Assembly (NCBI GenBank): GCA_012031965.1
Contig: JAAUSC010000062.1
Span: 1-32,938, forward strand
Direction of reading: 5' to 3'
Length of the DNA stretch: 32,938 nucleotides
From: Scytonema sp. RU_4_4
GTDB taxonomy: Bacteria > Cyanobacteriota > Cyanobacteriia > Cyanobacteriales > Nostocaceae
Position 1 is the stretch's first letter. Each line of letters starts with the position of its first letter. Positions 17,290 through 24,664 of this stretch are shown here, in pieces. The notes under the pieces were generated by a model. The model was not told where the DNA came from. It was given only the letters and a program-made list of their open reading frames with translations, and did not search any database. A program made the position numbers and the translations under genes.

Positions 17290-17725
17290 TCGCTAGTTAC
17301 CTAGTCACTGCTTATAAGGTTTTCTAACATTGCTTCCTATTTCCGGAATTCATTATTAAATTAAATGAAAGGAGCGCTGAATAAAGCGCTGAGTTGTTAA
17401 ATAGAAGTTCACTGTTTATAAGTATTATTATGGTCAAAATGTTGAATAATTGTATTTATAATAACATAATTATCAGGAGTCAACTGAAAACATGGAATAT
17501 TACCACTGCCCTCAAGCACTGACAATATTACTAGCCTACTCTGTGTGCCAGTTAATGTATCTGGTATAAACAGTATTTTTACTGTAAAGATTTCTCGTCA
17601 GGTTTTTCTTGCTCTAACGCAGAAGTGCTACTGCTGTGGTGCATCCGGTTCAACCGCCAACCAAAGCAAAGTGCTATCAAGCAATTGCAGATGAATTGAG
17701 TTTTAGGGTACGGCTAGCTTTTTGG
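17290..17725. other. 436-base gap between two leftward genes
   Basis: The gap lies between the kinase start (17289) and the GTPase stop (17726). It holds two copies of AGCGCTGA, at 17373-17380 and 17385-17392, each containing the palindrome AGCGCT. They could be an operator of the kinase gene about 90 bases upstream of its start. An open frame of 25 codons near 17492 has no ribosome site and is not called. No RNA gene is recognised. Confidence 0.45.
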
Positions 17726-19279
17726 TCAATTCTTTTCCTCTTGATCGTACTCAACGACCTTTGCTTGATCAGTTAACGGCTGCACCACCCGTTGTATAGC
17801 CTGCTGAATAAAAATCTTAATAAACTCATCGCGGCGATTGAGTTGAAACTGTCGCTGCACAACTTCAGTCATTCCCCCGTCACCCCAATCTTGATCATGA
17901 CGAAAATACTCAATAAAACTCTTGCCTGCAATCCGCGTCAAGTAAGCGGCTGTCACACCTTGAATTGCTCTACCAACAATAAAAGTAGCGACATTCAGCT
18001 GCAAAGCAGTCGTCAGTAACTGTAGCGCTCCTTTCACTATACCTAAACTAGCAAGAGTCTTTGCCAAAGACAGGGCTAATTCTCTGGCGTTGTCCATATT
18101 CAACTCACAGCCGTAGACTCTGCCAATTTCCACAACCATTTGAGCATTGACAGCCGCTGTTGCTAGCAAATCAACGACTGGTAGAGGCGTTACCGAAACC
18201 ACGCCAGCACCAATCCATTGAAACCGATCTACGATTTTGTCAGCTTGACGGCGACGCTGAGTATCGATGAGTTTCCGTGCTTGCTCTCCCAGTCGTACGG
18301 ATTGCAAGAGAATATTATCTGCTACCAAATCTTCACCCTCCGCCCGTAAAATTGCTGCCATTCGTCGGAGTAAGGGTAAGATATCAGCCTCAGGCTGGAA
18401 AATTCCCGCATTTTCTAGTTCTACAGATTGGGGGTTTGCGGCGATCGCCACCACATCACTTGGTGCAATAAATCCCCGAATTCGCTGACGCAACCTCGCC
18501 AAAATGGCTTCTTTGTCTTCATCTGTATACAGATCGGTTTTATTAAGGACAAGCAGTGAGCGCTTTCCAATTTCAGCCAATGCTCGTAACGGCTCATATT
18601 CTGACTGTCGGATATCATTATCCACCACAAACAACAGTAAATTTGCTTCCGTCGCCAGTTCTCGTGCGAGTTGTTCCCTCTCGGTTCCCGCCACTCCTGC
18701 TTCTAAAATACCTGGTGTATCCGTCATTAAAATCTGGCGCTCTAATCCCTTCAACCTCAAACAATAAGTTTCTCCAACCCGAGTCGTTCCCATTGGTGCA
18801 TCAACCTTACCCACCACGCGTCCCATCACCGCATTTATCAGAGAAGTTTTACCAGCACTTCCAGTACCAAACACAACGACTTGAATCTCGCCGTGAGTCA
18901 AATGAGTCTCAATCTCCCGCGACTTGCTTAGTAAAGCTTGGCGTGTAACTTCATCTTGAATTTGCGCAACTTGTTGTTTGACAGCTTCTAGAGTAGAAGA
19001 CGCAGCCTCAGATTTAGCAGCTGGGATTTGTACACTTGGGCGTTGTTTGCGCTGGCGCTGACGATTTTCACCAGCTTGAATCACGAATACATAATAGACA
19101 AACGCAGCAATTAAAGCTCCTACAAGGACAATCAGCAAAAACAACAGCAGATTACCCAGCAGAGGCGCAGAATAGGAGAATTGCCAGTAAAGGCGACTGA
19201 AAGAGTCAATCAGCCACAGAGTCAGTCCTAAAATGACGATAAGACCAACAATCAGCGTGATAATACGTGACAGAGGCAT
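17726..19279 (-). CDS. Membrane-anchored dynamin/Era-like GTPase with DUF697
   Basis: This is a 517-residue membrane GTPase. Two N-terminal membrane helices lie at about 7-27 and 42-66, followed by a basic, glutamine-rich linker. The G domain starts near 130, with G1 GTGSAGKT at 138-145, G3 DTPG at 187-190 and G4 NKTD at 246-249; PMGTTR at 162-167 is the likely G2 region. From about residue 340 comes a YcjF/DUF697-type helical domain with small hydrophobic stretches (VVSVTPLPVVDLLATAAVN). Such proteins are widespread in cyanobacteria and are thought to act in membrane or stress functions, with no proven role. The gene stands alone on its strand. A HIP1 site (19294-19301) lies 15 bases upstream of the start. 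Confidence 0.88.
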   Translation of the reverse strand: MPLSRIITLIVGLIVILGLTLWLIDSFSRLYWQFSYSAPLLGNLLLFLLIVLVGALIAAFVYYVFVIQAGENRQRQRKQRPSVQIPAAKSEAASSTLEAVKQQVAQIQDEVTRQALLSKSREIETHLTHGEIQVVVFGTGSAGKTSLINAVMGRVVGKVDAPMGTTRVGETYCLRLKGLERQILMTDTPGILEAGVAGTEREQLARELATEANLLLFVVDNDIRQSEYEPLRALAEIGKRSLLVLNKTDLYTDEDKEAILARLRQRIRGFIAPSDVVAIAANPQSVELENAGIFQPEADILPLLRRMAAILRAEGEDLVADNILLQSVRLGEQARKLIDTQRRRQADKIVDRFQWIGAGVVSVTPLPVVDLLATAAVNAQMVVEIGRVYGCELNMDNARELALSLAKTLASLGIVKGALQLLTTALQLNVATFIVGRAIQGVTAAYLTRIAGKSFIEYFRHDQDWGDGGMTEVVQRQFQLNRRDEFIKIFIQQAIQRVVQPLTDQAKVVEYDQEEKN

Positions 19280-19649
19280 GGTTGATAAAACAAGCGATCG
19301 CTACTTCCAATATGCCAGACGCCAGATGATAGTGGCAGATGAGGAAGGCAGTTGATCAGTCTTTGTGAAAACTTACTCCTCAAATTCTGACTTCTGTTGA
19401 GGGTTCCTGTTAATCTGCTATACAGAACTTGACTAAACTTACTTTAAGCTAGCCATTCAACTAAAGTTTCCTCAATTTTTACATAAAGATGACAATATCA
19501 TCCATTGCTGATTGCAGCCATATTATTAAACTAAAGAAGCGCTCTTGAGATAGAAAAACCTTATTTTTTGCTAAATACTTAAAAACAAGTTGTCACTGAT
19601 GTGTCAAAATTTGGTTTTGTTAGCATAAGTAAACAGGGAGAACAAGCTC
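19280..19649. other. 370-base divergent gap with promoters
   Basis: The gap separates the leftward GTPase gene from the rightward DUF937 gene and must carry both promoters. A HIP1 octamer is at 19294-19301. The half next to 19650 is AT-rich, as expected for a promoter. AGGGAG at about 19636-19641 is the ribosome site of the DUF937 gene. No inverted repeat of note and no RNA gene were seen. Confidence 0.4.
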
Positions 19650-20174
19650 ATGGGACTTTTTGACCAAATTATCGGTGCAATTAACAATCCTAGTCAGCAA
19701 GGCAATGCAGGTCAGATTGGCAATATCCTTAACACTGTGCAGATGTTAAGTAATAATGCTGGTGCAGATCCCTCCACAATGCAGTCCGCTTTGGGGGTTG
19801 TTGGTAACTATGTGCGTTCTGCTTTACAAGAAAAACGAGACACAGAAGGTCCTGAAGCGGCGCAAGAGGTGGTGAATCAATTTGGCGATACGAACCCTAA
19901 TCCTCAAGCTGTTAACTCTCTTTTTGCTCCTTTTGTGCAGCAGCAGTTGGCTGACACTGTAGCCCAGCGTACAGGTTTAGATGCAGGAATGATTCAACAA
20001 TTACTACCAACTTTGGTTCCTTTGGTTCTGAATTTGTTGAAATCAGGTGCAAATGCCCAAAATCCTCAAGCAGGGGGAAATCCAATACTGAATTCTTTTC
20101 TTGATGCAGACGGCGATGGCGATGTTGACATTTCTGATGCAATGCAAATGGCTAGTCGGTATATGGGTGGGTAA
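19650..20174 (+). CDS. DUF937 family protein with an EF-hand-like loop
   Basis: This 174-residue protein starts MGLFDQIIGAINNP, the usual beginning of DUF937 proteins, and is rich in Asn, Gln and Ala. The first 130 residues are helical with a hydrophobic stretch MIQQLLPTLVPLVLNLL near 114-130. The C-terminal end carries DADGDGDVDISD at 152-163, which satisfies the 12-residue EF-hand loop (Asp at 1, 3, 5, 9 and 12, Gly at 6), so calcium binding is likely. A good ribosome site (GGGAG) precedes the ATG. DUF937 has no established function. Its only companion is the divergent GTPase; no operon is evident. Confidence 0.85.
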   Translation: MGLFDQIIGAINNPSQQGNAGQIGNILNTVQMLSNNAGADPSTMQSALGVVGNYVRSALQEKRDTEGPEAAQEVVNQFGDTNPNPQAVNSLFAPFVQQQLADTVAQRTGLDAGMIQQLLPTLVPLVLNLLKSGANAQNPQAGGNPILNSFLDADGDGDVDISDAMQMASRYMGG

Positions 20175-20202
20175 TAGAGTGTCAAATACCGTTCGTTAAA
20201 AT

Positions 20203-20306
20203 CTCGTTTCCAGGTTCTACCTGGAAATGCAGTTTTAGCGGCTCCGCCGCGAGTAAAAGAGCCAGAGCCTCCCTGTGAGCATTCCCAGTCTCTGACTGGG
20301 AACGAG
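20203..20306. repeat. Composite palindromic repeat, two hairpins
   Basis: The left hairpin is TTTCCAGG-TTCTA-CCTGGAAA (20207-20227) and the right hairpin is TTCCCAGTC-TCT-GACTGGGAA (20282-20302). The outer ends, CTCGTTTCCAG and CTGGGAACGAG, are also inverted copies of one another. A GGCTCCGCC-like segment lies between. A second element of the same plan is at 32066-32167. It sits between the convergent DUF937 and phoD genes and could act as a two-way terminator. Confidence 0.8.
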
Positions 20307-20323
20307 GTACGACGAGGCGTTTC

Positions 20324-21919
20324 TTACCTTTTTTCCGGTGGTAAATCTACACTGTAGAGAGTTTTGCCTTCCAAGTTAAGCAATGCAACAGTCATCACCT
20401 CTGTATAACTGTCAATTTTGACAGTACCAAAGAATTGAAAACCTTGACTCGGAGGTCGATTTGCTTTCAAATCTTCAGGTATGCTTAAAAACTTCACCTC
20501 TGGACCAAAAGTATTGTCGAGTTTGTTTGGTCCAAATGTGCCAGAGTTGAGAGGACCTGCAACAAACTCCCAAAATGGTTTGAACTCCTGAAACTGTGCT
20601 TTGTTGGGGTCGTAATAATGTGCTGCTGCATAATGTACGTCTGCAGTTAACCAGACAACATTGCTAATATTTTTTTGTTTGATAAAACGTAGTAAATCAG
20701 CAAGTTCTAGCTCCCTTCCTAAGGCTGGACCATCTCCGTTAGCTAAGTTTTCAAAGTTGGTGGTACCATCTGCAACGATTAATCCAATGGGCATATCACT
20801 TGCAATAACTTTCCATGTTGCTGTTGATTTGCGCAATTGTTTTTTCAACCAACGCACTTGTGAACTACCTAAAAATGCTGTTTCTGCACTTTGTTCTGTC
20901 TGGCGATTCTCTGTATTTGGTCCTCGATAACTGCGTTTATCAATCATGAAAATTTCTAAGTTAGGACCATGCTTGAAAGAGCGATAAATTCTGGTTGGGT
21001 CATCAGCATCAATCCGAATAGGAAAATATTCTAAAAATGCTTGATTTCCTCGTTGTGCTAACAAGGATACGTCCTTGACTGTGTAGCGACTATCGTCGAG
21101 TATCTCGCTTGGATACCAGTTGTTTGTGACTTCATGGTCGTCCCATTGTGCTAGTATGGGAACTTCGGCATTGAAGCGACGAACGTTTTCATCCAATAAG
21201 TTGTATATATAGTTACCACGAAATTCTGCTAAGGTTTCGGCAACTTTTGATTTTTCTTCCGTAGTCAGGTTTTTCCAGATACTACCGTCATCTAGCTTGA
21301 CTTCCGATTGGATAGGACCATCCGCATAAACGGTGTCACCGGAATGGATAAAAAAGTCTGGCTTGAGATTCCGGATAGTTTCGTAAATCTTCATACCACC
21401 AAAGTCCGGATTAATACCCCATCCTTGACCAGCCGTGTCCCCTGACCAAGCAAAGAATACATTTTGTCGATATGCAGAGGAAGTCCGGAAAGTACCCTCA
21501 ACGGCGGTGCTGTAAATTTTTGTATCAGACAAATCCTGAAAAGTCACCCGGTAGAAGATCTGCTGAGCTGATGGTAAATTTTTGAGATAAACCCGTGCTG
21601 TATAGTCGCTGGTTTCTAGAGCAGTCGGTCCAAGAACACGCTGTGCACCACGAAAAGATTCATCAGTCGCATATTCTACAATCATTCGAGTCGGGCGATC
21701 GCTGCGACTCCAAATAACCGCTCTATTACCATTGATATCACCACTAGCCACTCCATAAGGTATGGAGGGACGTGCTTTTTCAGATGTAATGATAGCAGGT
21801 GCTTGAGCAAAACCTGTTGATTTTGATAAAAGGTTTGTAGCAATAATCCCACCACTGGTGAGGGCTGAACCTAACAAGAACTGGCGACGGTTTAGCTTGA
21901 GCGGAAAATTAGATTTCAT
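20324..21919 (-). CDS. phoD: PhoD-like alkaline phosphatase, Tat-exported
   Basis: This 531-residue enzyme hydrolyses phosphate esters outside the cytoplasm. The N-terminus has a twin-arginine signal NRRQFLLG (Arg11, Arg12), a hydrophobic core and a cleavage-like GFAQA near residue 40. PhoD-domain motifs follow in order: PYGVASGD, FAWSGDT, FIHSGDTVYADGP, QWDDHEVTNNW and WLTADVHYAAAHYY, which supply the metal-binding Asp and His residues. It acts in phosphate scavenging. The 776-base gap upstream contains repeats like the cyanobacterial PHO box (see separate entry), which suits control by the phosphate two-component system. The gene is monocistronic, converging with DUF937 across a palindromic repeat. 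Confidence 0.92.
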   Translation of the reverse strand: MKSNFPLKLNRRQFLLGSALTSGGIIATNLLSKSTGFAQAPAIITSEKARPSIPYGVASGDINGNRAVIWSRSDRPTRMIVEYATDESFRGAQRVLGPTALETSDYTARVYLKNLPSAQQIFYRVTFQDLSDTKIYSTAVEGTFRTSSAYRQNVFFAWSGDTAGQGWGINPDFGGMKIYETIRNLKPDFFIHSGDTVYADGPIQSEVKLDDGSIWKNLTTEEKSKVAETLAEFRGNYIYNLLDENVRRFNAEVPILAQWDDHEVTNNWYPSEILDDSRYTVKDVSLLAQRGNQAFLEYFPIRIDADDPTRIYRSFKHGPNLEIFMIDKRSYRGPNTENRQTEQSAETAFLGSSQVRWLKKQLRKSTATWKVIASDMPIGLIVADGTTNFENLANGDGPALGRELELADLLRFIKQKNISNVVWLTADVHYAAAHYYDPNKAQFQEFKPFWEFVAGPLNSGTFGPNKLDNTFGPEVKFLSIPEDLKANRPPSQGFQFFGTVKIDSYTEVMTVALLNLEGKTLYSVDLPPEKR

Positions 21920-22431
21920 ACAATTAAGAATCGGTTAAATTTGCTATGTGAAATTGAATGAACACCAAGCAACGAACTACAGCAAAGACAAACAGGTCAC
22001 GAAGAGATTTTCGTAATTTTTTTGGGGTAATATTTTGGGGTAATATCTAATAACAAGCTGCTATATGTCTACACGCTTTGCCCCCCAATTCTACAAAGTT
22101 CATTTAGTACGACTTCAAAATATAACTGAAAGTGAAAGAATAGAAACAAGCATCCATCTCAAGAAAAAACTATCATCTCTGGTAACACTTTGAACTAGAT
22201 TAATAACTCGTTAAGTTTTTATTAATGAGTTTCCATTCATATTGAATGAGATTGCTTGATACTCACAATAATTCGATTAACTGCAATTCGTCAATGCCAA
22301 AATGATTAAGTATTTCTTACCTTCTCTAGCTTGTTGAACTCCTGTAAATCATGAAGCGTGCAGTCAAAAAGGCTTGAGAAAGCTTTGGCTCATTTCAGAC
22401 AATGAAGTGAACAGTTTCATACTTTTGAAAA

Positions 22432-22472
22432 AATAACCTTTCGTTAACCTTAATCACCTATAAATTTAACCT
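22432..22472 (+). promoter_or_regulatory. PHO-box-like cluster of TTAACCT repeats
   Basis: The cyanobacterial PHO box is tandem 8-mers of the form YTTAAYYW spaced by 3 bases. Here AATAACCT (22432), GTTAACCT (22443) and TTTAACCT (22465) are in an 11-base register (one slot between them is degenerate), with 6, 7 and 8 of 8 matches. CTTAATCA (22449) is a further full match out of register. The cluster is about 515-550 bases upstream of phoD and reads toward the right, opposite to phoD, so its target is uncertain. Confidence 0.35.
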
Positions 22473-22507
22473 TACATATTGATATATTTAAACTGACTTG
22501 AAAATAG

Positions 22508-22535
22508 AACTCAGAACACAGAACTCAGAACTCAG
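22508..22535. repeat. Tandem heptamer AACTCAG, four copies
   Basis: The units are AACTCAG, AACACAG, AACTCAG and AACTCAG. It is one of several short tandem heptamer arrays between genes in this window. Confidence 0.8.
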
Positions 22536-22622
22536 AAGAAAAGATAAATTTTCACTCGTTCTGGTGTACGCAGTTCATGACGGCTACTTAGGCTCTTCAT
22601 TCTTATGCTTAAGTTAACGGTA

Positions 22623-22685
22623 TTCTGACTCCTTGGCGGAGCGTAGGCGTGGCTCCGCTCAGGAATTGCTGGCTTCTGACTCCTT
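22623..22685. repeat. Small palindromic repeat between direct repeats
   Basis: TTCTGACTCCTT occurs at 22623-22634 and 22674-22685. Between them is a GC-rich element (22635-22662) with the 7-base arms GCGGAGC (22636) and GCTCCGC (22652). It resembles the GGCTCCGCC-type repeats at 20203 and 32099, and looks like a small mobile repeat inside an older heptamer array. Confidence 0.6.
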
Positions 22686-22695
22686 CTCATTACTT

Positions 22696-23466
22696 TTACC
22701 AGGGTAAGCGGCTACCATCCCAAGAAAAAAACTGCCCGCTATCGCCATCCTTGAGCTGTTCGATGACAGCGAATAATTGATGAACTGTGCGTTCCACTGA
22801 AAATAATTTTTCAGCAGGTACATTTGCCTGAAATGGACGAGAAAGGCGTGTATCAGTTGTACCGGGATGTAACATAACTATCACAGTCTTGGGGCTAGTT
22901 CTTCTATACTCAATGGCTGCTGTTCGCATTAGCATATTGAGTGCAGCTTTGGAAGCTCGATACCCATACCATCCTCCTAGTTGGTTATCACCAATACTAC
23001 CTATCTTTGCAGAAATACTGGCAAAAACATTGCGTTCATTATGACGAAACAGAGGTAGTAAGTTTTTGGCAAGCAAGATAGACCCAATACTGTTGACTTG
23101 GAAGTAGCGTATCAAATACTCTGAATTGATACGTCTTAAACTTTTTTCTGGTTGCAAATCACCTTCATGCAGCAATCCTACACAGTTAACAACTAAATGA
23201 AGCTTGTTAACTGCTGCACTGAGTTGTTGAACAACATCAACAATCTGCGACTCATCAGTAATATCCATTGACAGACAAGTTAATTTGTCAGGATGTTCGC
23301 CCTGAAGAGTTAATAAATCAGAAGCAGATTCTGGCTGACGATAAGTCGCATAAACTTTGGCGAACCTGTCATCTTGCAGTAATTTTTGCACAAAACCTAA
23401 ACCAATGCCTTGGCTTGCTCCTACAATAAATGCATTGGCGTTGTTAATCCCTTCAAGAAAAGACAT
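22696..23466 (-). CDS. Short-chain dehydrogenase/reductase (C-factor-like)
   Basis: The start is set at ATG 23466 (MSFLEGINNANAF), because the upstream TTG at 23502 adds 12 residues not typical of the family. The product has 256 residues. It has the Rossmann dinucleotide motif IVGASQGIGLGF near residues 14-25, the VNCVG strand motif (usual NNAG), Ser in SISAKIGSIG, and the catalytic YGYRASK (Tyr and Lys). It is a cytoplasmic NAD(P)-dependent oxidoreductase of the CsgA/C-factor-like group, with unknown substrate. It is the last of three leftward genes with the VOC and small unknown proteins; gaps of 82 and 58 bases suit an operon. Confidence 0.88.
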   Translation of the reverse strand: MSFLEGINNANAFIVGASQGIGLGFVQKLLQDDRFAKVYATYRQPESASDLLTLQGEHPDKLTCLSMDITDESQIVDVVQQLSAAVNKLHLVVNCVGLLHEGDLQPEKSLRRINSEYLIRYFQVNSIGSILLAKNLLPLFRHNERNVFASISAKIGSIGDNQLGGWYGYRASKAALNMLMRTAAIEYRRTSPKTVIVMLHPGTTDTRLSRPFQANVPAEKLFSVERTVHQLFAVIEQLKDGDSGQFFSWDGSRLPW

Positions 23467-23548
23467 TTGTTTCCATTCATAAACTTTGTAAATACATTTC
23501 AATCATTTCAAGGTGAGAATTTTCACATCACTGCAAAAGACGCAAAGA

Positions 23549-23839
23549 CTAAAATTGAGGTGGAGTGAGGCTAGCATTTTTTGTCGCACTATCCCAAACT
23601 ATCCAGCCGAATTGATTATCTAAATCACTTACATCATTTGCAACTTTAAAATAAATTTTTTCACCGTTTCTTGTTTCAACGGCGAAGTCGGCATTTTGAG
23701 CATATATTACCTTAAAACCTCTGTCTCGTAGGCAATACATTGCCCAGGCTTTTAATGACTGCTTTTGTGGCTCGTGTGGGATTGGAGGTTTTTGGATCGT
23801 CTCTTCGATAACTTGAAATGTCTTTTCTAAATTAGTCAT
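23549..23839 (-). CDS. Small unrecognised protein, 96 residues
   Basis: I do not recognise this protein. It begins MTNLEKTFQVIEETIQKPP, has a helical first half, and then strands around FKVIYAQNADFAVETRNG and KIYFKVANDVSDLDNQFGW. The charged strand-rich pattern would fit a small nuclease-like or binding fold, but no catalytic motif is certain. The start ATG lies in the sequence ATGACTCATGACTA, another heptamer-like repeat. It sits between the VOC gene and the short-chain dehydrogenase gene on the same strand, and its length and composition look like a real gene. Confidence 0.6.
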   Translation of the reverse strand: MTNLEKTFQVIEETIQKPPIPHEPQKQSLKAWAMYCLRDRGFKVIYAQNADFAVETRNGEKIYFKVANDVSDLDNQFGWIVWDSATKNASLTPPQF

Positions 23840-23897
23840 GAGTCATAGTTTATTGGTTAAGACTTAAGATTTAAGAGTTTTCCCCTTGTCTGTGCGG

Positions 23898-24359
23898 CTA
23901 TTGTGGATCACAACGAATCTCTATCATAAAGCCATCGGGGTCGTAGAAGTACACACCTCTACCAGTGGGACGGGTGACTGGTCCGTGAGCAATTTGTATT
24001 TGATTTTGTCTTATAACTTCGACTGCTTGCTCAAACAACTCAGGAGCAATGTCAAATGCTAAGTGGTATGCTCTAGTAAAAGTACGTTCTGGGTTTGGGT
24101 CTGGTGGTAATAAGTCTGGTTCCCAAAATAAATCGATAATAGTCCCATCAGGGGTAACAAAGTTAGCAACTTTCCCTTGTGCTACTAAGTCCACAAGGGT
24201 TGCTGGAACCTCCTCACCAGTCAATTCGTGCAAACCTAAAATATGACTGTAGAAGTGTCGAGAGGCTTGCATATCATGAACGTTAAGGGCTATGTGATGC
24301 ACTCGTCGCAAATCACCCGAAGCAAGGACATTTTTCAGAGATTGAGGACTTGGTAACAT
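23898..24359 (-). CDS. VOC-superfamily (glyoxalase/dioxygenase-like) protein
   Basis: The start is set at ATG 24359; a TTG at 24371 would add four residues. The 153-residue product is one vicinal-oxygen-chelate unit: LRRVHHIALNVHDMQASRHF with the first metal-ligand histidine at 21 or 22, YHLAFDIAPELFEQAVEVI with the next histidine, and the terminal YFYDPDGFMIEIRCD with the metal-ligand glutamate. Proteins of this kind are glyoxalases, extradiol dioxygenases or antibiotic-binding proteins; the exact activity cannot be told. It is first in a probable three-gene leftward operon. Confidence 0.85.
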   Translation of the reverse strand: MLPSPQSLKNVLASGDLRRVHHIALNVHDMQASRHFYSHILGLHELTGEEVPATLVDLVAQGKVANFVTPDGTIIDLFWEPDLLPPDPNPERTFTRAYHLAFDIAPELFEQAVEVIRQNQIQIAHGPVTRPTGRGVYFYDPDGFMIEIRCDPQ

Positions 24360-24508
24360 GGCAGAACTCAATTAACTGACTAAGGTAGAAGCTACACTTA
24401 ATGATATAAAAAGCTGGCTAAATTAACTAGTGAGGACTATGATTTTTTCCTCTATCAAATGCTTCACTATAGCAATCCGCGCATCATTTGTGAAAAATTG
24501 TGAAAATT

Positions 24509-24541
24509 AGAAACCCGGTTTCTAGCAGAAACCGGGTTTCT
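24509..24541. repeat. Perfect 15-base inverted repeat
   Basis: AGAAACCCGGTTTCT (24509-24523) is followed by AGC and then AGAAACCGGGTTTCT (24527-24541), a perfect stem with a 3-base loop. It is of a type dispersed in many cyanobacterial genomes. It lies between divergent genes (VOC leftward, Uma2 rightward), so a terminator role is unlikely. Each arm is itself nearly palindromic. Confidence 0.85.
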
Positions 24542-24592
24542 GGACTACAGCAATTTTTACAACTCATATAGGACTGCTATATTAACGAGTAG

Positions 24593-24664
24593 CACAATCT
24601 TATCAAACTAGGATTTTTTAACGAAGATGATCATATTGAATTCATTCAAGGAGAAATCATCGAA
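24593..24664 (+). pseudogene. Decayed duplicate of the Uma2 N-terminal coding region
   Basis: Read in the frame of the following gene, 24605-24664 encodes KLGFFNEDDHIEFIQGEIIE. This closely matches residues LGFFTEDDRLELINGEIIQ of the intact Uma2 protein downstream. A TAG at 24590-24592 ends the frame upstream, and no start codon precedes the match. It is the remains of an earlier copy whose methionine codon (usually in EIIQM) now serves as the start of the present gene. AAGGAG within it (24648-24653) may supply the ribosome site. Confidence 0.75.

Larger units (their letters stand above)
21920..22695. other. 776-base gap upstream of phoD
   Basis: No gene was found here. It holds a direct repeat GGGGTAATAT (22023 and 22037 areas), PHO-box-like repeats (22432-22472), a heptamer array AACTCAG (22508-22535) and a small palindromic repeat (22635-22662) flanked by TTCTGACTCCTT direct repeats. 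The left part is AT-rich and should contain the phoD promoter. The gap is long for a region with one outgoing promoter, so a short transcript cannot be excluded. Confidence 0.45.

Noticed and set aside
17492-17569. 25-codon open frame in the gap between kinase and GTPase
   Set aside because: Too short, no ribosome site and no recognised likeness; AT-rich chance frame.
20661-20930. 89-codon plus-strand frame opposite phoD
   Set aside because: It is a shadow of the phoD reading frame with no likeness to a protein family.
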